From Dyadobacter crusticola DSM 16708 (GTDB lineage: Bacteria; Bacteroidota; Bacteroidia; Cytophagales; Spirosomataceae): a DNA stretch of 64,000 bases. Numbering within the stretch: the stretch's first letter is position 1; each line of letters starts with the position of its first letter. A program made the position numbers and the translations under genes. A model generated the notes under the pieces. The model did not search any database, was not told the origin of the DNA, and saw only the letters and a list, made by a program, of their open reading frames with translations. The stretch is taken from positions 1-64,000 of the forward strand of contig NZ_JNJB01000001.1 of assembly GCF_000701505.1 (NCBI RefSeq). The letters run 5' to 3'. Positions 16,943 to 26,150 of the stretch are shown here, piece after piece.

Positions 16943-18781
16943 TTAAAGCGTCGTAACTGTGCGTTGAATGAATTGTGTCAGATCATTTCCTGAAAGCATT
17001 CCCTGCGACAGCAATGCCAGGTCATAAACCTGCTTCGCCAATGCTTTTTGAGCAGTTTCATCTTCTGTTTGCAGGATACGTCCAATAATCGGATGGTTGG
17101 AGTTTAGTGAAACCGTGTACATTAGAGGCATATCTCCGAACATAGAGCGCTGACCTGAGCTGGCCTGCATATCTGTCATGCGGCGCATGAATTCCGGAAA
17201 CGTGATAACCACGGGCAGCTCGTCCACCGGCATTGCTTCAACCTGCACATTGGCAGTTTTGCTGCCGGTAACTTCCTCAAAAATCTTTTTCACCTTATCC
17301 TGATCGTCCGTTGAAAGAATGCTTTCCAGCTTCACATCTTTTTCAACCAGCTTGTCAAGTGTATCCGCATCAACGCGCTTTACATTTACCTTTTCAAGCT
17401 TTTGCTCCAATGTATTTATAAAATGCGAGTCGATTACGCTGGTTAACGCAAGGACGTCGTAGCTGCGTTTTTTGGCAGATTGGATAAATGCATCCTGCTT
17501 CTTCTCGTCAGTGGTATAAAGCCAGATTTGATTTTCATGCTTGTCAGTCTGGTTTTCACCTACGTGCTGGCGGTACTCTTCAAAAGTGAAGAATTTACCA
17601 TCTGTATTTTTTACGAGACAGAAGTCTTTGGCTTTTTCGTAGAACTTATCATCGCTGATAATTCCGTATTTCACAAACAAACCGATATCGTCAAACTTCT
17701 TCTCAAATCCCTCGCGGTCATTTTTGAAGATTTCCAAGAGCTTATCTGCCACTTTCCGGGTAATGTATCCATTGATTTTTTTCACATTACCGTCGGCTTG
17801 CAGGTAGCTTCTGGATACGTTCAGAGGAATATCCGGAGAGTCAATCACGCCGTGCAGCAGTTGCAGGAAGTCAGGAACGATGTCTTTAACTTCGTCGGTA
17901 ATGAATACCTGGCGACTATAAAGCTGGATTTTCTCGCGCTGTCCCTGGAAATCGTTCCTTAATTTCGGGAAGTACAGGACACCGGTCAGGTTGAATGGAT
18001 AATCAACATTTAAATGGATCCAGAAAAGCGGATCTTCGCTGAACGGATAAAGCTCCTTGTAAAATGCAAGATAATCCTCATCTGTCAGGTCCGACGGGCT
18101 TTTGGTCCAGATTGGGTTTGGGTTGTTGATTATCTTTTCTTCAAACTCAATTTCAATCGGCAAGAACTTGCCATACTTTTCAAGGATTCCGCGCAGACGA
18201 TGTTCGTCCAGGAATTCTTCGGAATCAGGCGCAATGTGCAGAATGATATCTGATCCGCGCTCTGCCTTTTCTGCCGGCGAAAGTTCAAACTCTGTCGAAC
18301 CGTCGCATTGCCAGCGCACTGCCTCTGCGCCTTCTTTATATGATTTGGTGAGGATCTCAACGTTTTCAGCGACCATGTAAGCCGAGTAAAACCCGAGACC
18401 AAAGTGTCCGATGATACCCTTGTCGCCTTTACCGTCTTCCCCTTTGTCTTTGTATTTTTCAACAAACTCGGTCGCACCGGAGAATGCGATCTGGTTAATG
18501 TACTTCTTGATTTCGTCGGCTGTCATACCAATACCATTATCGCTAATAGTGATTGTTTTCGCCTCTTTATCCAGTTTCACAACGACTTTTAACTCGCCCA
18601 GCTCTCCATTAAACTCGCCGTAGGAAGCCAGCTTTTTAATTTTCTGGGAAGCGTCGACCGCATTGGAAACCAATTCTCGTAAAAATATTTCGTGGTCCGA
18701 ATAAAGGAATTTTTTGATAATCGGAAAGATATTCTCGGTGTGGATGCTAAGATTTCCTTTTTCCTGAATCACTGATTCCAT
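16943..18781 (-). CDS. htpG: Molecular chaperone HtpG (Hsp90)
   Basis: HtpG is the bacterial Hsp90, an ATP-driven dimeric chaperone. The 612-residue protein starts MESVIQEKGNLSIHTENIFP and has the GHKL ATPase signatures: NAVDAS (about residues 41-46), DNGIGM (about 81-86), and GHFGLGFYSAYMVA (about 125-138). The middle domain includes YFPKLRNDF and SRSYLQAD, and the C-terminal dimerisation region carries SNHPIIGRI. The length is slightly below the E. coli protein (624) and normal for the phylum. It is convergent with the HhH gene through a shared terminator. Confidence 0.97.
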   Translation of the reverse strand: MESVIQEKGNLSIHTENIFPIIKKFLYSDHEIFLRELVSNAVDASQKIKKLASYGEFNGELGELKVVVKLDKEAKTITISDNGIGMTADEIKKYINQIAFSGATEFVEKYKDKGEDGKGDKGIIGHFGLGFYSAYMVAENVEILTKSYKEGAEAVRWQCDGSTEFELSPAEKAERGSDIILHIAPDSEEFLDEHRLRGILEKYGKFLPIEIEFEEKIINNPNPIWTKSPSDLTDEDYLAFYKELYPFSEDPLFWIHLNVDYPFNLTGVLYFPKLRNDFQGQREKIQLYSRQVFITDEVKDIVPDFLQLLHGVIDSPDIPLNVSRSYLQADGNVKKINGYITRKVADKLLEIFKNDREGFEKKFDDIGLFVKYGIISDDKFYEKAKDFCLVKNTDGKFFTFEEYRQHVGENQTDKHENQIWLYTTDEKKQDAFIQSAKKRSYDVLALTSVIDSHFINTLEQKLEKVNVKRVDADTLDKLVEKDVKLESILSTDDQDKVKKIFEEVTGSKTANVQVEAMPVDELPVVITFPEFMRRMTDMQASSGQRSMFGDMPLMYTVSLNSNHPIIGRILQTEDETAQKALAKQVYDLALLSQGMLSGNDLTQFIQRTVTTL

Positions 18782-19017
18782 AGTCTGTTTTTTAGTTGTT
18801 TATTTTTAACAATTGTTTTTCGGCTTTTGCAATACCCGAATCAAATATGCGTTCCAATTACAATCAAAACACACTTCGGCTGACACATTGTCAGATTACG
18901 CATTGAGAAGGGCGCCAGCAGACGGTTGGCATGTGAGAGGCTTTTTTCTTAATATTGCGAGTGTAAGCAACCCAGCTAAAATTTCAAACCTGTTCCATAC
19001 GAACACCAATTTTTAAC

Positions 19018-19569
19018 ATGAATCTGATTAAGAAAGTAATTGCAGGTGCGTTTTTCCTCGGCACGATCTCGGCTTGTACCACCATGAACTCGGTACCACT
19101 CTCCAACTACACCGTGTTTACAGAGGATTTACGCCGCGATCTGGAAGCAGCCAATATACCATTGGAAAAAGTGCAGTTTTTCAATGACAAAGCGATCAAC
19201 ATCAGAAGAGAAGTGTCGGATCCTAATGATATTAAAGTGAATCCGGAAGGTCAGATTACCATGAGCAATGGAAAAAGCATTCAGACGATCAATGTACTGC
19301 CTTTTACGCCAGGCGTTGCATTAGGCTCTGCCAGCGGGACGATCAATGTTTCCTGGGACGATACGCAGCAGGATACCAAAGGAATGAAGTTCAACCTGAG
19401 CGGACAGAACTACTTTCTGGACGTTTTGCCCAATAACAAATTCGATTATAAAGAGCGCACATTCGATCTGCAAAATGGCAATGGAGCCCGCTTATTTGTG
19501 AAGAAGGATCTATTAAAGCAGGTGAAAAATCAGCGTGAAACACTGAAAGGCCGTAAAGTAGGGCAATAA
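19018..19569 (+). CDS. Lipoprotein of unknown function
   Basis: The 183-residue protein has a lipoprotein signal peptide ending ISACTTM (Cys20). The body is predicted beta-rich; the clearest patterned part is ITMSNGKSIQTINVLPFTPGVAL (about 80-102) followed by a strand-rich region FNLSGQNYFLDVLPN (about 122-136) and a basic C-terminus. I do not recognise a family. It is a single-gene unit: an intrinsic terminator follows the stop, and htpG is divergent upstream. Confidence 0.8.
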   Translation: MNLIKKVIAGAFFLGTISACTTMNSVPLSNYTVFTEDLRRDLEAANIPLEKVQFFNDKAINIRREVSDPNDIKVNPEGQITMSNGKSIQTINVLPFTPGVALGSASGTINVSWDDTQQDTKGMKFNLSGQNYFLDVLPNNKFDYKERTFDLQNGNGARLFVKKDLLKQVKNQRETLKGRKVGQ

Positions 19570-19580
19570 AAAAGATCCGA

Positions 19581-19625
19581 ACAGAATTGAAGGCCGGCAG
19601 ATTTGATTCTTCCGGCCTTTCTGTT
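19581..19625 (+). terminator. Intrinsic terminator after the lipoprotein gene
   Basis: Stem AAGGCCGG (19590-19597) with CCGGCCTT (19612-19619), extended by ACAGA/TCTGT; a short T run follows. Confidence 0.7.
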
Positions 19626-19630
19626 AATCA

Positions 19631-20329
19631 TCAGTTCAGGTTAAAATATTGGCTTTTATCTTTCAGGACGGGCTTTTCAACTATGCGTGACTCGTAAATC
19701 AATGCAAGAATCATCAACCCGATTACCACAGCCAGCCCGAGCTGCAACGAAGTAATCACCCCGAAACTGGCCATATTGCTTTTGGATTCCTTCATCAGAT
19801 CTTTTCCTACATTGGACTGAATGTCAGTCAATTCATTCAGGCTCGTTACCGCCTCCCTGAACTTTAATGCACCCTGCTGGGCAAATATCCTCTTTCCCTC
19901 ATCTACATTGCCGGCGGAGCAAAGCGCCAGAATCCTAGATTCAAGCAGCACATAGCGGTTGTTTTGGTCTTTGAATGCTGCTAAACTTTTTGCTTCTTCC
20001 TCTACCAGGTAAGTTTTCTCAAAAAGACGCAGCAGCGAATCAATGCTTTTATCGTAAGCTTTCAGCTGATTTTCCACGCCTGCTGAAAGCCCGGCACTAC
20101 TGCTGAACAGGTGATTTTCCAGCGACAGCCGCTTGCTATATAGATTTTCCGTGATATAAATAATCGTGGTAGCAGGTATAAGGCGGTCATTGTAAATGGA
20201 CGCAGAAGAATGATCAATTCCCTCCACATTATGCTGCGACAGCACCGTACCCAGAATGATCACCAGCATAATACCCGCCAGCAAGCACATTGCCCGTAAT
20301 TTCCTTTGAATCAAATAGGTCCATTTCAT
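19631..20329 (-). CDS. MCP-like four-helix-bundle membrane sensor without output domain
   Basis: The 232-residue protein has two membrane segments (about residues 11-31 and 190-212) bracketing a periplasmic helical domain of the 4HB_MCP type. There is no HAMP, methyl-accepting or kinase domain; only about 20 residues follow the second membrane helix. Similar Bacteroidota proteins are annotated as MCP four-helix-bundle domain proteins. A signalling function is doubtful without an output module, so it may work with a partner or bind a ligand only. It is a single gene, with the TonB-linked barrel gene next on the same strand at 20498, upstream of it. Confidence 0.78.
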   Translation of the reverse strand: MKWTYLIQRKLRAMCLLAGIMLVIILGTVLSQHNVEGIDHSSASIYNDRLIPATTIIYITENLYSKRLSLENHLFSSSAGLSAGVENQLKAYDKSIDSLLRLFEKTYLVEEEAKSLAAFKDQNNRYVLLESRILALCSAGNVDEGKRIFAQQGALKFREAVTSLNELTDIQSNVGKDLMKESKSNMASFGVITSLQLGLAVVIGLMILALIYESRIVEKPVLKDKSQYFNLN

Positions 20330-20436
20330 ATTGTGCAGGTTAATCCGGTCTCTTCCTCTCTCTTCTGTATATCAAAAATGATAAAATATCTTGTCAAAGT
20401 AACGTAATAACCAATCGCTTTTATATTTTTAGAAGG

Positions 20437-20476
20437 TGTCAAAATAAAAAACCGGTATGCAGGCTGCACACCGGTT
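20437..20476 (-). terminator. Intrinsic terminator of the outer membrane receptor gene
   Basis: On the minus strand a 12-bp stem (AACCGGTGTGCA with TGCATACCGGTT, one G.U) and GCC loop is followed by TTTTTATTTT. Confidence 0.85.
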
Positions 20477-20497
20477 CTCTGTAAGGTATTCTTACTC

Positions 20498-23011
20498 TTA
20501 TTTCTGATCGCCTCCGCCTATTACATCTGTGTTATTGACTGACTTGGTCTTGCGTTTAGGTGCGTCAAAGCTCATTTTCCCGATCGCGTAATTGAATGTA
20601 ATCTTGAAGTTACGGTTGTAAAGCTGCGTTTGCGCGCTCTGGTTAAATTGGGGCGAAGTCAGATCAGAAGTGAACCTTACCCCTTTTGTCATAAAATTCT
20701 CGGCTGCGAAACCAATGCTACCCTTTTTGTTGGCCAGGTCCTTTTTGAAACCCAGCGAGTACATGTAAAATCCGGTGCGCGTTCCCTGCAGCTGGATCTC
20801 TTTGCCGCGGTAAAAACCAAAAGCCTGCAAGCCCCAACCCTGACGAAGCTGGATTTGCGACATTAACCTCCCGCCGTAGTTGAATCCTGAGTTACTGGCC
20901 GACTCCGAAACTCCATCCAGATTCGTGGTTTGTCCTTCGAGGTAAGTGTGCAAAATATCCAGACTTCCATTCATAGTCCATTTGGGAGTGAGGTAAACAT
21001 TTGCATACACATTCATCCCATAAACCCGCTGCTTTCCGATATTTTCAAATGTAGTTACAATTGCGCCCTGCAATGTATCTACCGCCATTCTCACCTGTGT
21101 GATCGAATTATTGGTCTGTCGTGCGAATGCAGAAACATTCAGGTATGTTTTCTTAATGTTAGTACTCAATGCGAGTTCAAAATTGTCAGTCAGTTCGGGG
21201 CTTAATGCAGGATTGCCTGTGCTGATACTCTGCGGATTGGAAAGATTTACGTTCGGGTTCAGCTGCTGAATACCAGGGCGCTGGATCCTGCGGTTATAAG
21301 CCGCTTTTAAAGTAGTACTTCCCGAAAGTGCTTTCGAAACATTGATACTGGGCACCAGGTTACCATAGTTTGGGATCGACACTTCGCCTGCATCACCTAA
21401 ATCGGCAGTAATGCCCGTAAATTCATACCGCGTCCCTGCCTTGAAAGTGTATTTGCTCTTGGTGGTCAGCGTATAAGACAAGTAGCCCGCCGCTACATTC
21501 TGGCTGTAATTCAAGGTACCCGACGGATTGGTTGGACTTAATACAAAATCTCCGGACTCTGTAGAGGCTAAGTACCGAAAATCGCTGTCGACAGTCCTGA
21601 AAATGCCTTTTGCACCAAACTCGAAGAGCTGATTTTTGCCAATTGGCGTCTGATAATCTGTCTGTAATGTGAATTCAGAGTTGTGGTTCTTGTTTTCATT
21701 TTTCAAGGTGCTGCTTACTGCATTGGATTCCGTCAGCAGATCGGTGTTGAAGTTATTTGTCAAACCTGTGCGGCTGTAAAGTGTCGAAACGCTCCATTCC
21801 TGCTGAGGCTTGAAAGTGCGGATATAGTCGATATTGAAATCCACTGTACCGGATAAATCCTTTCTGTTCACTTTCCGCTGCGAAGTAAGGTCGGGCACGT
21901 CATTCTCAAACTGATTGATTGTCAGGTTTTGTTTTTGTATAAAATTCCGTGTCCCATAACGGAGCCCCGCAGAAAGCGCCTGGTTCTTACCGAGATCATA
22001 GTCCCAGCCCAGTGTGTATTGACCAAATAATCCGCGGTCTTTGGCATCAGAACTTTGCTTTGTCAGGAAAGAGCCCTCTCTCGAAAAGGTAGTCTGATCA
22101 AGCAAAGAAGTGGCTTTGTTATAGAATGCGCGGCCAAATCCTCCCAGGGTAAAGCCCATCTTACCTTTGCGGTAGCTTCCATTTAAACCCAGGTTGGTAC
22201 CCCGGTTACCTACGCCAGAATCGATATTGAGGGTCAAACCTTGCAGGTTATTCTTTTTGGTCACGATATTAATGATCCCGCCCGATCCTTCAGCATCGTA
22301 CTTGGCGGAAGGCGAAGTGATCACCTCCACAGTCTTGATCATATCAGCCGGGATCTGCTTCAATGCATCAGCCACATTGCTCGCAATGATGGTAGAAGGT
22401 TTGTTATTGATCAGGACGCGAATATTCGAACTCCCACGGAGCGACACGTTTCCGTCCAGGTCGACAGACAGCATAGGGACCTTCCGCAAAAGATCCGCAG
22501 CGTCGCCGCCTTTGGAAGTAATATCCTTTTCTGCATTGAAAACGAGCCTGTCCACTCTTTCTTCCACCAGCGATTTCTCTCCGGTGATCGTCACCTCCTG
22601 CAAATTCTGGATGCTCGAAGCAAGCTGAATGGAACCGAGCTCGATATCCCGGCCCTTTTCTATCCTGATGTTGCCAATGGTTTTTTCTTTAAATCCAATG
22701 AAAGAGATCAGCAGCTTGTAATTTCCCGGCGCTACTTTCGGGATAACAAACTTGCCGTTTTCATCCGCAGTTGTACCGTCGACTGCCTTGTTTTCAGCGG
22801 CACTGAATAATGCAATGCTCGCAAACTCCACACCCTTCGCCGCTGTTGAATCAAGTACAATTCCGGAGATCTTAGAGTTACCTCTGGCAGTACTTTCAAC
22901 AACGTCCTGCGAAGCTGCTGCGGGAGCTTGTGCGTTTGCATTTTGGAGGCAAATAATGGTCAGGAGAATCAAAGAGGTACTTCGAAAAATAAATGGTAAT
23001 GTGTTCTTCAT
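20498..23011 (-). CDS. TonB-dependent receptor-like outer membrane beta-barrel protein
   Basis: An 837-residue outer membrane protein with a signal peptide (about 1-27), a carboxypeptidase-regulatory-like N-terminal domain (about 45-130, SKISGIVLDSTAAKGVEFASIALF), a TonB plug-like region (about 150-250, LLRKVPMLSVDLDGNVSLRGSSN... and VLINNKPSTII) and a C-terminal barrel of the OMP_b-brl_3 family. This family is a TonB-receptor relative in Bacteroidota, with unknown substrates in most cases. No SusD partner follows. It has a single-gene layout with its own terminator and a 330-base upstream region shared with a divergent membrane protein gene. Confidence 0.88.
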   Translation of the reverse strand: MKNTLPFIFRSTSLILLTIICLQNANAQAPAAASQDVVESTARGNSKISGIVLDSTAAKGVEFASIALFSAAENKAVDGTTADENGKFVIPKVAPGNYKLLISFIGFKEKTIGNIRIEKGRDIELGSIQLASSIQNLQEVTITGEKSLVEERVDRLVFNAEKDITSKGGDAADLLRKVPMLSVDLDGNVSLRGSSNIRVLINNKPSTIIASNVADALKQIPADMIKTVEVITSPSAKYDAEGSGGIINIVTKKNNLQGLTLNIDSGVGNRGTNLGLNGSYRKGKMGFTLGGFGRAFYNKATSLLDQTTFSREGSFLTKQSSDAKDRGLFGQYTLGWDYDLGKNQALSAGLRYGTRNFIQKQNLTINQFENDVPDLTSQRKVNRKDLSGTVDFNIDYIRTFKPQQEWSVSTLYSRTGLTNNFNTDLLTESNAVSSTLKNENKNHNSEFTLQTDYQTPIGKNQLFEFGAKGIFRTVDSDFRYLASTESGDFVLSPTNPSGTLNYSQNVAAGYLSYTLTTKSKYTFKAGTRYEFTGITADLGDAGEVSIPNYGNLVPSINVSKALSGSTTLKAAYNRRIQRPGIQQLNPNVNLSNPQSISTGNPALSPELTDNFELALSTNIKKTYLNVSAFARQTNNSITQVRMAVDTLQGAIVTTFENIGKQRVYGMNVYANVYLTPKWTMNGSLDILHTYLEGQTTNLDGVSESASNSGFNYGGRLMSQIQLRQGWGLQAFGFYRGKEIQLQGTRTGFYMYSLGFKKDLANKKGSIGFAAENFMTKGVRFTSDLTSPQFNQSAQTQLYNRNFKITFNYAIGKMSFDAPKRKTKSVNNTDVIGGGDQK

Positions 23012-23338
23012 GATCTTGATTACTTTGATAAAAAGAGGGTCAGTTCACCTGTCCTGGCTTAAATACAATTCCTGATACAAAAGAAAAATATTGTATGCAC
23101 TTCCAAAGTGATAATAGACAGCCGGGCTGTTTTCGTCTTCCAATTGCCGGTTTTGGCCGTTGCGACGGAGAATAAGAGGTGCGCGGACTTTGGAGAATGC
23201 AAAGCAGAGCTGGTATAATTTTGGTAAAGTGAGCTCTCAGGATAAGTTATTGCCATTACTTAGCCGTTTGTATTTTACTTTTAGCCATGAAATCTGAATT
23301 AGCTTCCCATTTTTCCGCGACTAAACGCTCTTCTGTTC
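23012..23338. other. Divergent upstream region with a 19-codon small frame
   Basis: The region between two divergent genes holds their control sequences. A small frame (ATG at 23287, stop at 23344-23346) overlaps the start of the downstream membrane protein gene and might couple its translation. A weak TACTTTTA element lies at 23276-23283, but its TTG is 23 bases upstream, too far for the usual spacing. No other structure was seen. Confidence 0.3.
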
Positions 23339-24067
23339 ATGAATGATGTTGCAATCGACTTTTCAAAAGTCCACCAGGTCCAGGTCTTCGGTATTACCAT
23401 TCTGGAACCTTCTACTGTGTTATCGAGCCTCGCAATGACGGTCATTTGCATTTACGCGTTTTTCCACCTCAACAAACTGGGAAGAGCGCACCGGATGTAT
23501 AAACAAATACAGTATTTCTTCCTTTTTATGGCGATCGCGACTGCGATCGGCGGAGTGCTGGGACACGGATTTTTGTACCTTACCGGACAGAGAGGTAAAA
23601 TTCCGGGCTGGTTTGCAAGTATGATCGCAGTGGCACTATTTGAGCGTGCCGCAATCTGGCATATCAAGCCGCTGTTGCAGAGAAGGAACGGACTAATCCT
23701 GGGTTGGTTGAATTATGTGGAGCTGGCTGTATTCTTTGTACTGACATTCGTAACCCTCAACTTTGTCGTTGTGGAGATCCACGCATTTTACGGGTTATTC
23801 CTGATGCTCTTCCTGATTGAGATATATGTATACAAGAAACGCAAGGATCCTGGCAGTGTCAATATCTTCATCGCGACACTCTGGGGAGCAATCGCAGCCG
23901 GGTTACATGCATTGAAATTCAGCTTCGGCCCGTGGTTCAACTATAATGATATCAGCCACATCGCGATGGCAACCTCCATTTGGTACTATTACAAAGGAGC
24001 CCGCCACATGATTTATTATGGCGAAGAAATGATTGTTCCTGAGAAGGTTATTCAGGAAGAAGAGTAA
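23339..24067 (+). CDS. Seven-helix membrane protein, DUF6962/CREST-like
   Basis: The 242-residue protein has about seven hydrophobic segments (roughly 25-43, 57-77, 88-103, 123-142, 147-165, 177-194, 210-225). Conserved-looking polar residues lie in the membrane: HGFLYLTGQ (about 82-90), GLHALKF (about 186-192) and NDISHIAMATSIWYYYKGA (about 202-220). That His/Ser/Asp pattern is reminiscent of the CREST membrane hydrolases (alkaline ceramidase, PAQR, Per1), but this is an inference from a few residues. It matches what is usually filed as DUF6962. It is convergent with the peroxiredoxin gene through a long hairpin. Confidence 0.75.
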   Translation: MNDVAIDFSKVHQVQVFGITILEPSTVLSSLAMTVICIYAFFHLNKLGRAHRMYKQIQYFFLFMAIATAIGGVLGHGFLYLTGQRGKIPGWFASMIAVALFERAAIWHIKPLLQRRNGLILGWLNYVELAVFFVLTFVTLNFVVVEIHAFYGLFLMLFLIEIYVYKKRKDPGSVNIFIATLWGAIAAGLHALKFSFGPWFNYNDISHIAMATSIWYYYKGARHMIYYGEEMIVPEKVIQEEE

Positions 24068-24080
24068 CGTAAACGGAGGA

Positions 24081-24143
24081 AAGGGAAGATGGAGGAAAGG
24101 GAGGATGATCCTTCCTCCTTCCTCCCTTTCCTCCATCTCCCTT
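24081..24143. repeat. Long purine/pyrimidine hairpin between convergent genes
   Basis: Perfect 19-bp arms at 24087-24105 and 24120-24138, extended to about 24 bp with one bulge (24083-24085 pairs 24139-24141). One arm is almost all purine, the other all pyrimidine. It sits between the membrane protein stop and the peroxiredoxin stop, so it is probably a terminator for both, although no long T run follows. Confidence 0.6.
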
Positions 24144-24777
24144 ATTTATTAGGCTGCGGAGTATACCGTAAATAAGGTTTCACGATATTCAGGCCTTTTG
24201 TAAATTTCTTTTCGGCATCTTCGGTGCTTACGGCCGGAACTACAATTACATCTTCTCCGTCTTTCCAATCTGCTGGCGTTGCTACCGAGTAGTTGGCTGT
24301 TAGCTGTAACGAGTCAATCACGCGCAGGATTTCATTGAAATTACGTCCGGTAGAAGCCGGGTAAGTCAATGTAAGTTTGATTTTCTTATCAGGGCCGATC
24401 ACGAATACTGAGCGCACCGTCGACTTCTCGCTTGCATTCGGATGGATCATATCGTAAAGCTGAGCTACTTTCCGGCCTTCATCTGCGATGATCGGGAAAT
24501 TCACCTCTGTGTCATTTACCTCATTGATATCGGGGATCCAGCGGTTATGCGAGTCAAGATCGTCCACACTTACTGCCAGTACCTTCACATTGCGTTTTTG
24601 GAACTCTCCTTGCAACAGTGCGGTTTTGCCAAGCTCCGTTGTACAAACAGGCGTAAAATCCGCCGGGTGAGAAAACAACAATCCCCAGCTATCGCCGAGC
24701 CATTCATGGAATTTGATGGGTCCCTGTGTAGTATTTGCCTCGAAATCAGGGGCAATATCTCCAAGTCTGAGTGACAT
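24142..24777 (-). CDS. 1-Cys peroxiredoxin (Prx6 type)
   Basis: The enzyme reduces peroxides using one catalytic Cys. The 211-residue protein shows the thioredoxin-fold motif SHPADFTPVCTTELG (about residues 36-50) with the peroxidatic Cys in PVCTTE, the Prx6-type block SVDDLDSHNRWIPDI, and a C-terminal domain including the WKDGEDVIVVPAVS segment. Length and motifs fit the Prx6 subfamily rather than AhpC. An exact TATTTTTG element on the minus strand (24835-24842) may be its promoter. It is a single gene. Confidence 0.93.
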   Translation of the reverse strand: MSLRLGDIAPDFEANTTQGPIKFHEWLGDSWGLLFSHPADFTPVCTTELGKTALLQGEFQKRNVKVLAVSVDDLDSHNRWIPDINEVNDTEVNFPIIADEGRKVAQLYDMIHPNASEKSTVRSVFVIGPDKKIKLTLTYPASTGRNFNEILRVIDSLQLTANYSVATPADWKDGEDVIVVPAVSTEDAEKKFTKGLNIVKPYLRYTPQPNK

Positions 24778-24834
24778 ACTTTTTTATGTTTAAAGTGGAA
24801 CAATGATAATCTACCAAAGTTGTAGAGTTTAACG

Positions 24835-24842
24835 CAAAAATA
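24835..24842 (-). promoter_or_regulatory. Candidate -7 promoter element for the peroxiredoxin
   Basis: On the minus strand the sequence reads TATTTTTG, an exact TAnnTTTG match, about 60 bases upstream of the ATG at 24777. No TTG was found at the right distance. Confidence 0.35.
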
Positions 24843-24983
24843 AATAAATAGTTTCATTGTTGTGCCGCATACCTCAATCCGCCTCTTATTGAAGTTAAGG
24901 AAGTCATCTTGTTCATAAAATGAGACGCTTTTTTGTTTATTTTGGTTAAACAGGAAATATCTGGTTCCTGATCAAAGAAAACT

Positions 24984-26150
24984 ATGGCCGTGAAGCTGCC
25001 CGTTTACCTCGATAACAATGCTACTACTCCCATGGACCCGCGGGTTCTGGAAGAAATGCTGCCCTATTTTTGCGAGAAATTCGGCAATGCAGCCAGCAGA
25101 ACGCATTCATACGGCTGGGAAGCGGAAGAAGCTGTTGATATTGCACGTGAGCAGGTAGCCGCATTGATTAGCGCTCATCCCAATGAAATAGTGTTCACCT
25201 CTGGCGCTACGGAAGCAGTTAACCTCGCAATTAAAGGAGTACTGGAAGCAGATGAGCGGCCGCATCAGCACATTATTACTGTTTCAACCGAACATAAGGC
25301 GGTGTTGGATACCTGCCGGCACGTGGAGAACAATGCAGTGCAGGTTACGTACTTACCCGTTGCGGGCGACGGTACCATCGATCTGCAATTGTTACAAAAG
25401 TCAATCACCGCAAGTACCGTCATGATCTGCGTGATGTATGCCAATAATGAAACGGGCGTCGTGCACCCGATCCGTGAAATTGCGGCGATCGCGAAGCAAC
25501 ACCAGGTACTCCTGCTCACAGACGCCACGCAGGCGGTGGGCAAAGTCCCGGTGAACGTTCAGGAAGACGGTATCGACTTGCTGGCTTTCAGTGCCCACAA
25601 GTTGTACGGACCGAAGGGAGTTGGCGCATTGTACGTCCGAAAAAAGAATCCGGCGGTGATGCTCACAGCCCAGATTGACGGCGGCGGTCACGAGCGCAAC
25701 ATGCGCAGCGGCACCCTGAATGTACCCGCGATTGTGGGCTTCGGGAAAGCTTGTGAGCTGTCCATGGAAGAAATGAACACGGAATCAACCCGGCTGGCGA
25801 AGCTGCGCGACCGGTTTGAGACGGAACTTACCGCAACAGGCCGCATTACCATCAATGGAAATACGGACTCCCGGCTCCCGCATACCACCAATATTGCATT
25901 TGAAGGAATTGACGGCGAAAGGCTGATATTTGAAGCGGGAAGCGACGTTGCATTCTCCCGCAGCTCGGCTTGTTCCTCGGCTACATTACAGCCCAGCTAC
26001 GTATTGCAGGCAATGGGGCTATCGGACGAAGCGATCCATAATTCCTTCCGTTTCAGTTTCGGCCGATTTTCGACAGAGGAGCACGTTGCGCATAGTGTTA
26101 AGGTATTATCGACAATTGTAAAAGCGCACCGCGGTGAAAGAGATCAGTGA
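24984..26150 (+). CDS. Cysteine desulfurase (NifS/IscS class V aminotransferase)
   Basis: The PLP enzyme takes sulfur from cysteine as a protein persulfide. The 388-residue product has the start MAVKLPVYLDNNATTPMDPRV, the PLP Lys in SAHKLYGPKGVGALY (about residues 200-214), and the sulfur-carrying Cys in SRSSACSSATLQP (about 325-337). It overlaps the start of the xdhC gene by 17 bases, and mocA follows, so it probably supplies sulfur for a molybdenum cofactor, as NifS4 does for XdhC in Rhodobacter; that role is an inference from context and not a general Fe-S role. The GTG start of xdhC lies inside its final codons. Confidence 0.92.
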   Translation: MAVKLPVYLDNNATTPMDPRVLEEMLPYFCEKFGNAASRTHSYGWEAEEAVDIAREQVAALISAHPNEIVFTSGATEAVNLAIKGVLEADERPHQHIITVSTEHKAVLDTCRHVENNAVQVTYLPVAGDGTIDLQLLQKSITASTVMICVMYANNETGVVHPIREIAAIAKQHQVLLLTDATQAVGKVPVNVQEDGIDLLAFSAHKLYGPKGVGALYVRKKNPAVMLTAQIDGGGHERNMRSGTLNVPAIVGFGKACELSMEEMNTESTRLAKLRDRFETELTATGRITINGNTDSRLPHTTNIAFEGIDGERLIFEAGSDVAFSRSSACSSATLQPSYVLQAMGLSDEAIHNSFRFSFGRFSTEEHVAHSVKVLSTIVKAHRGERDQ

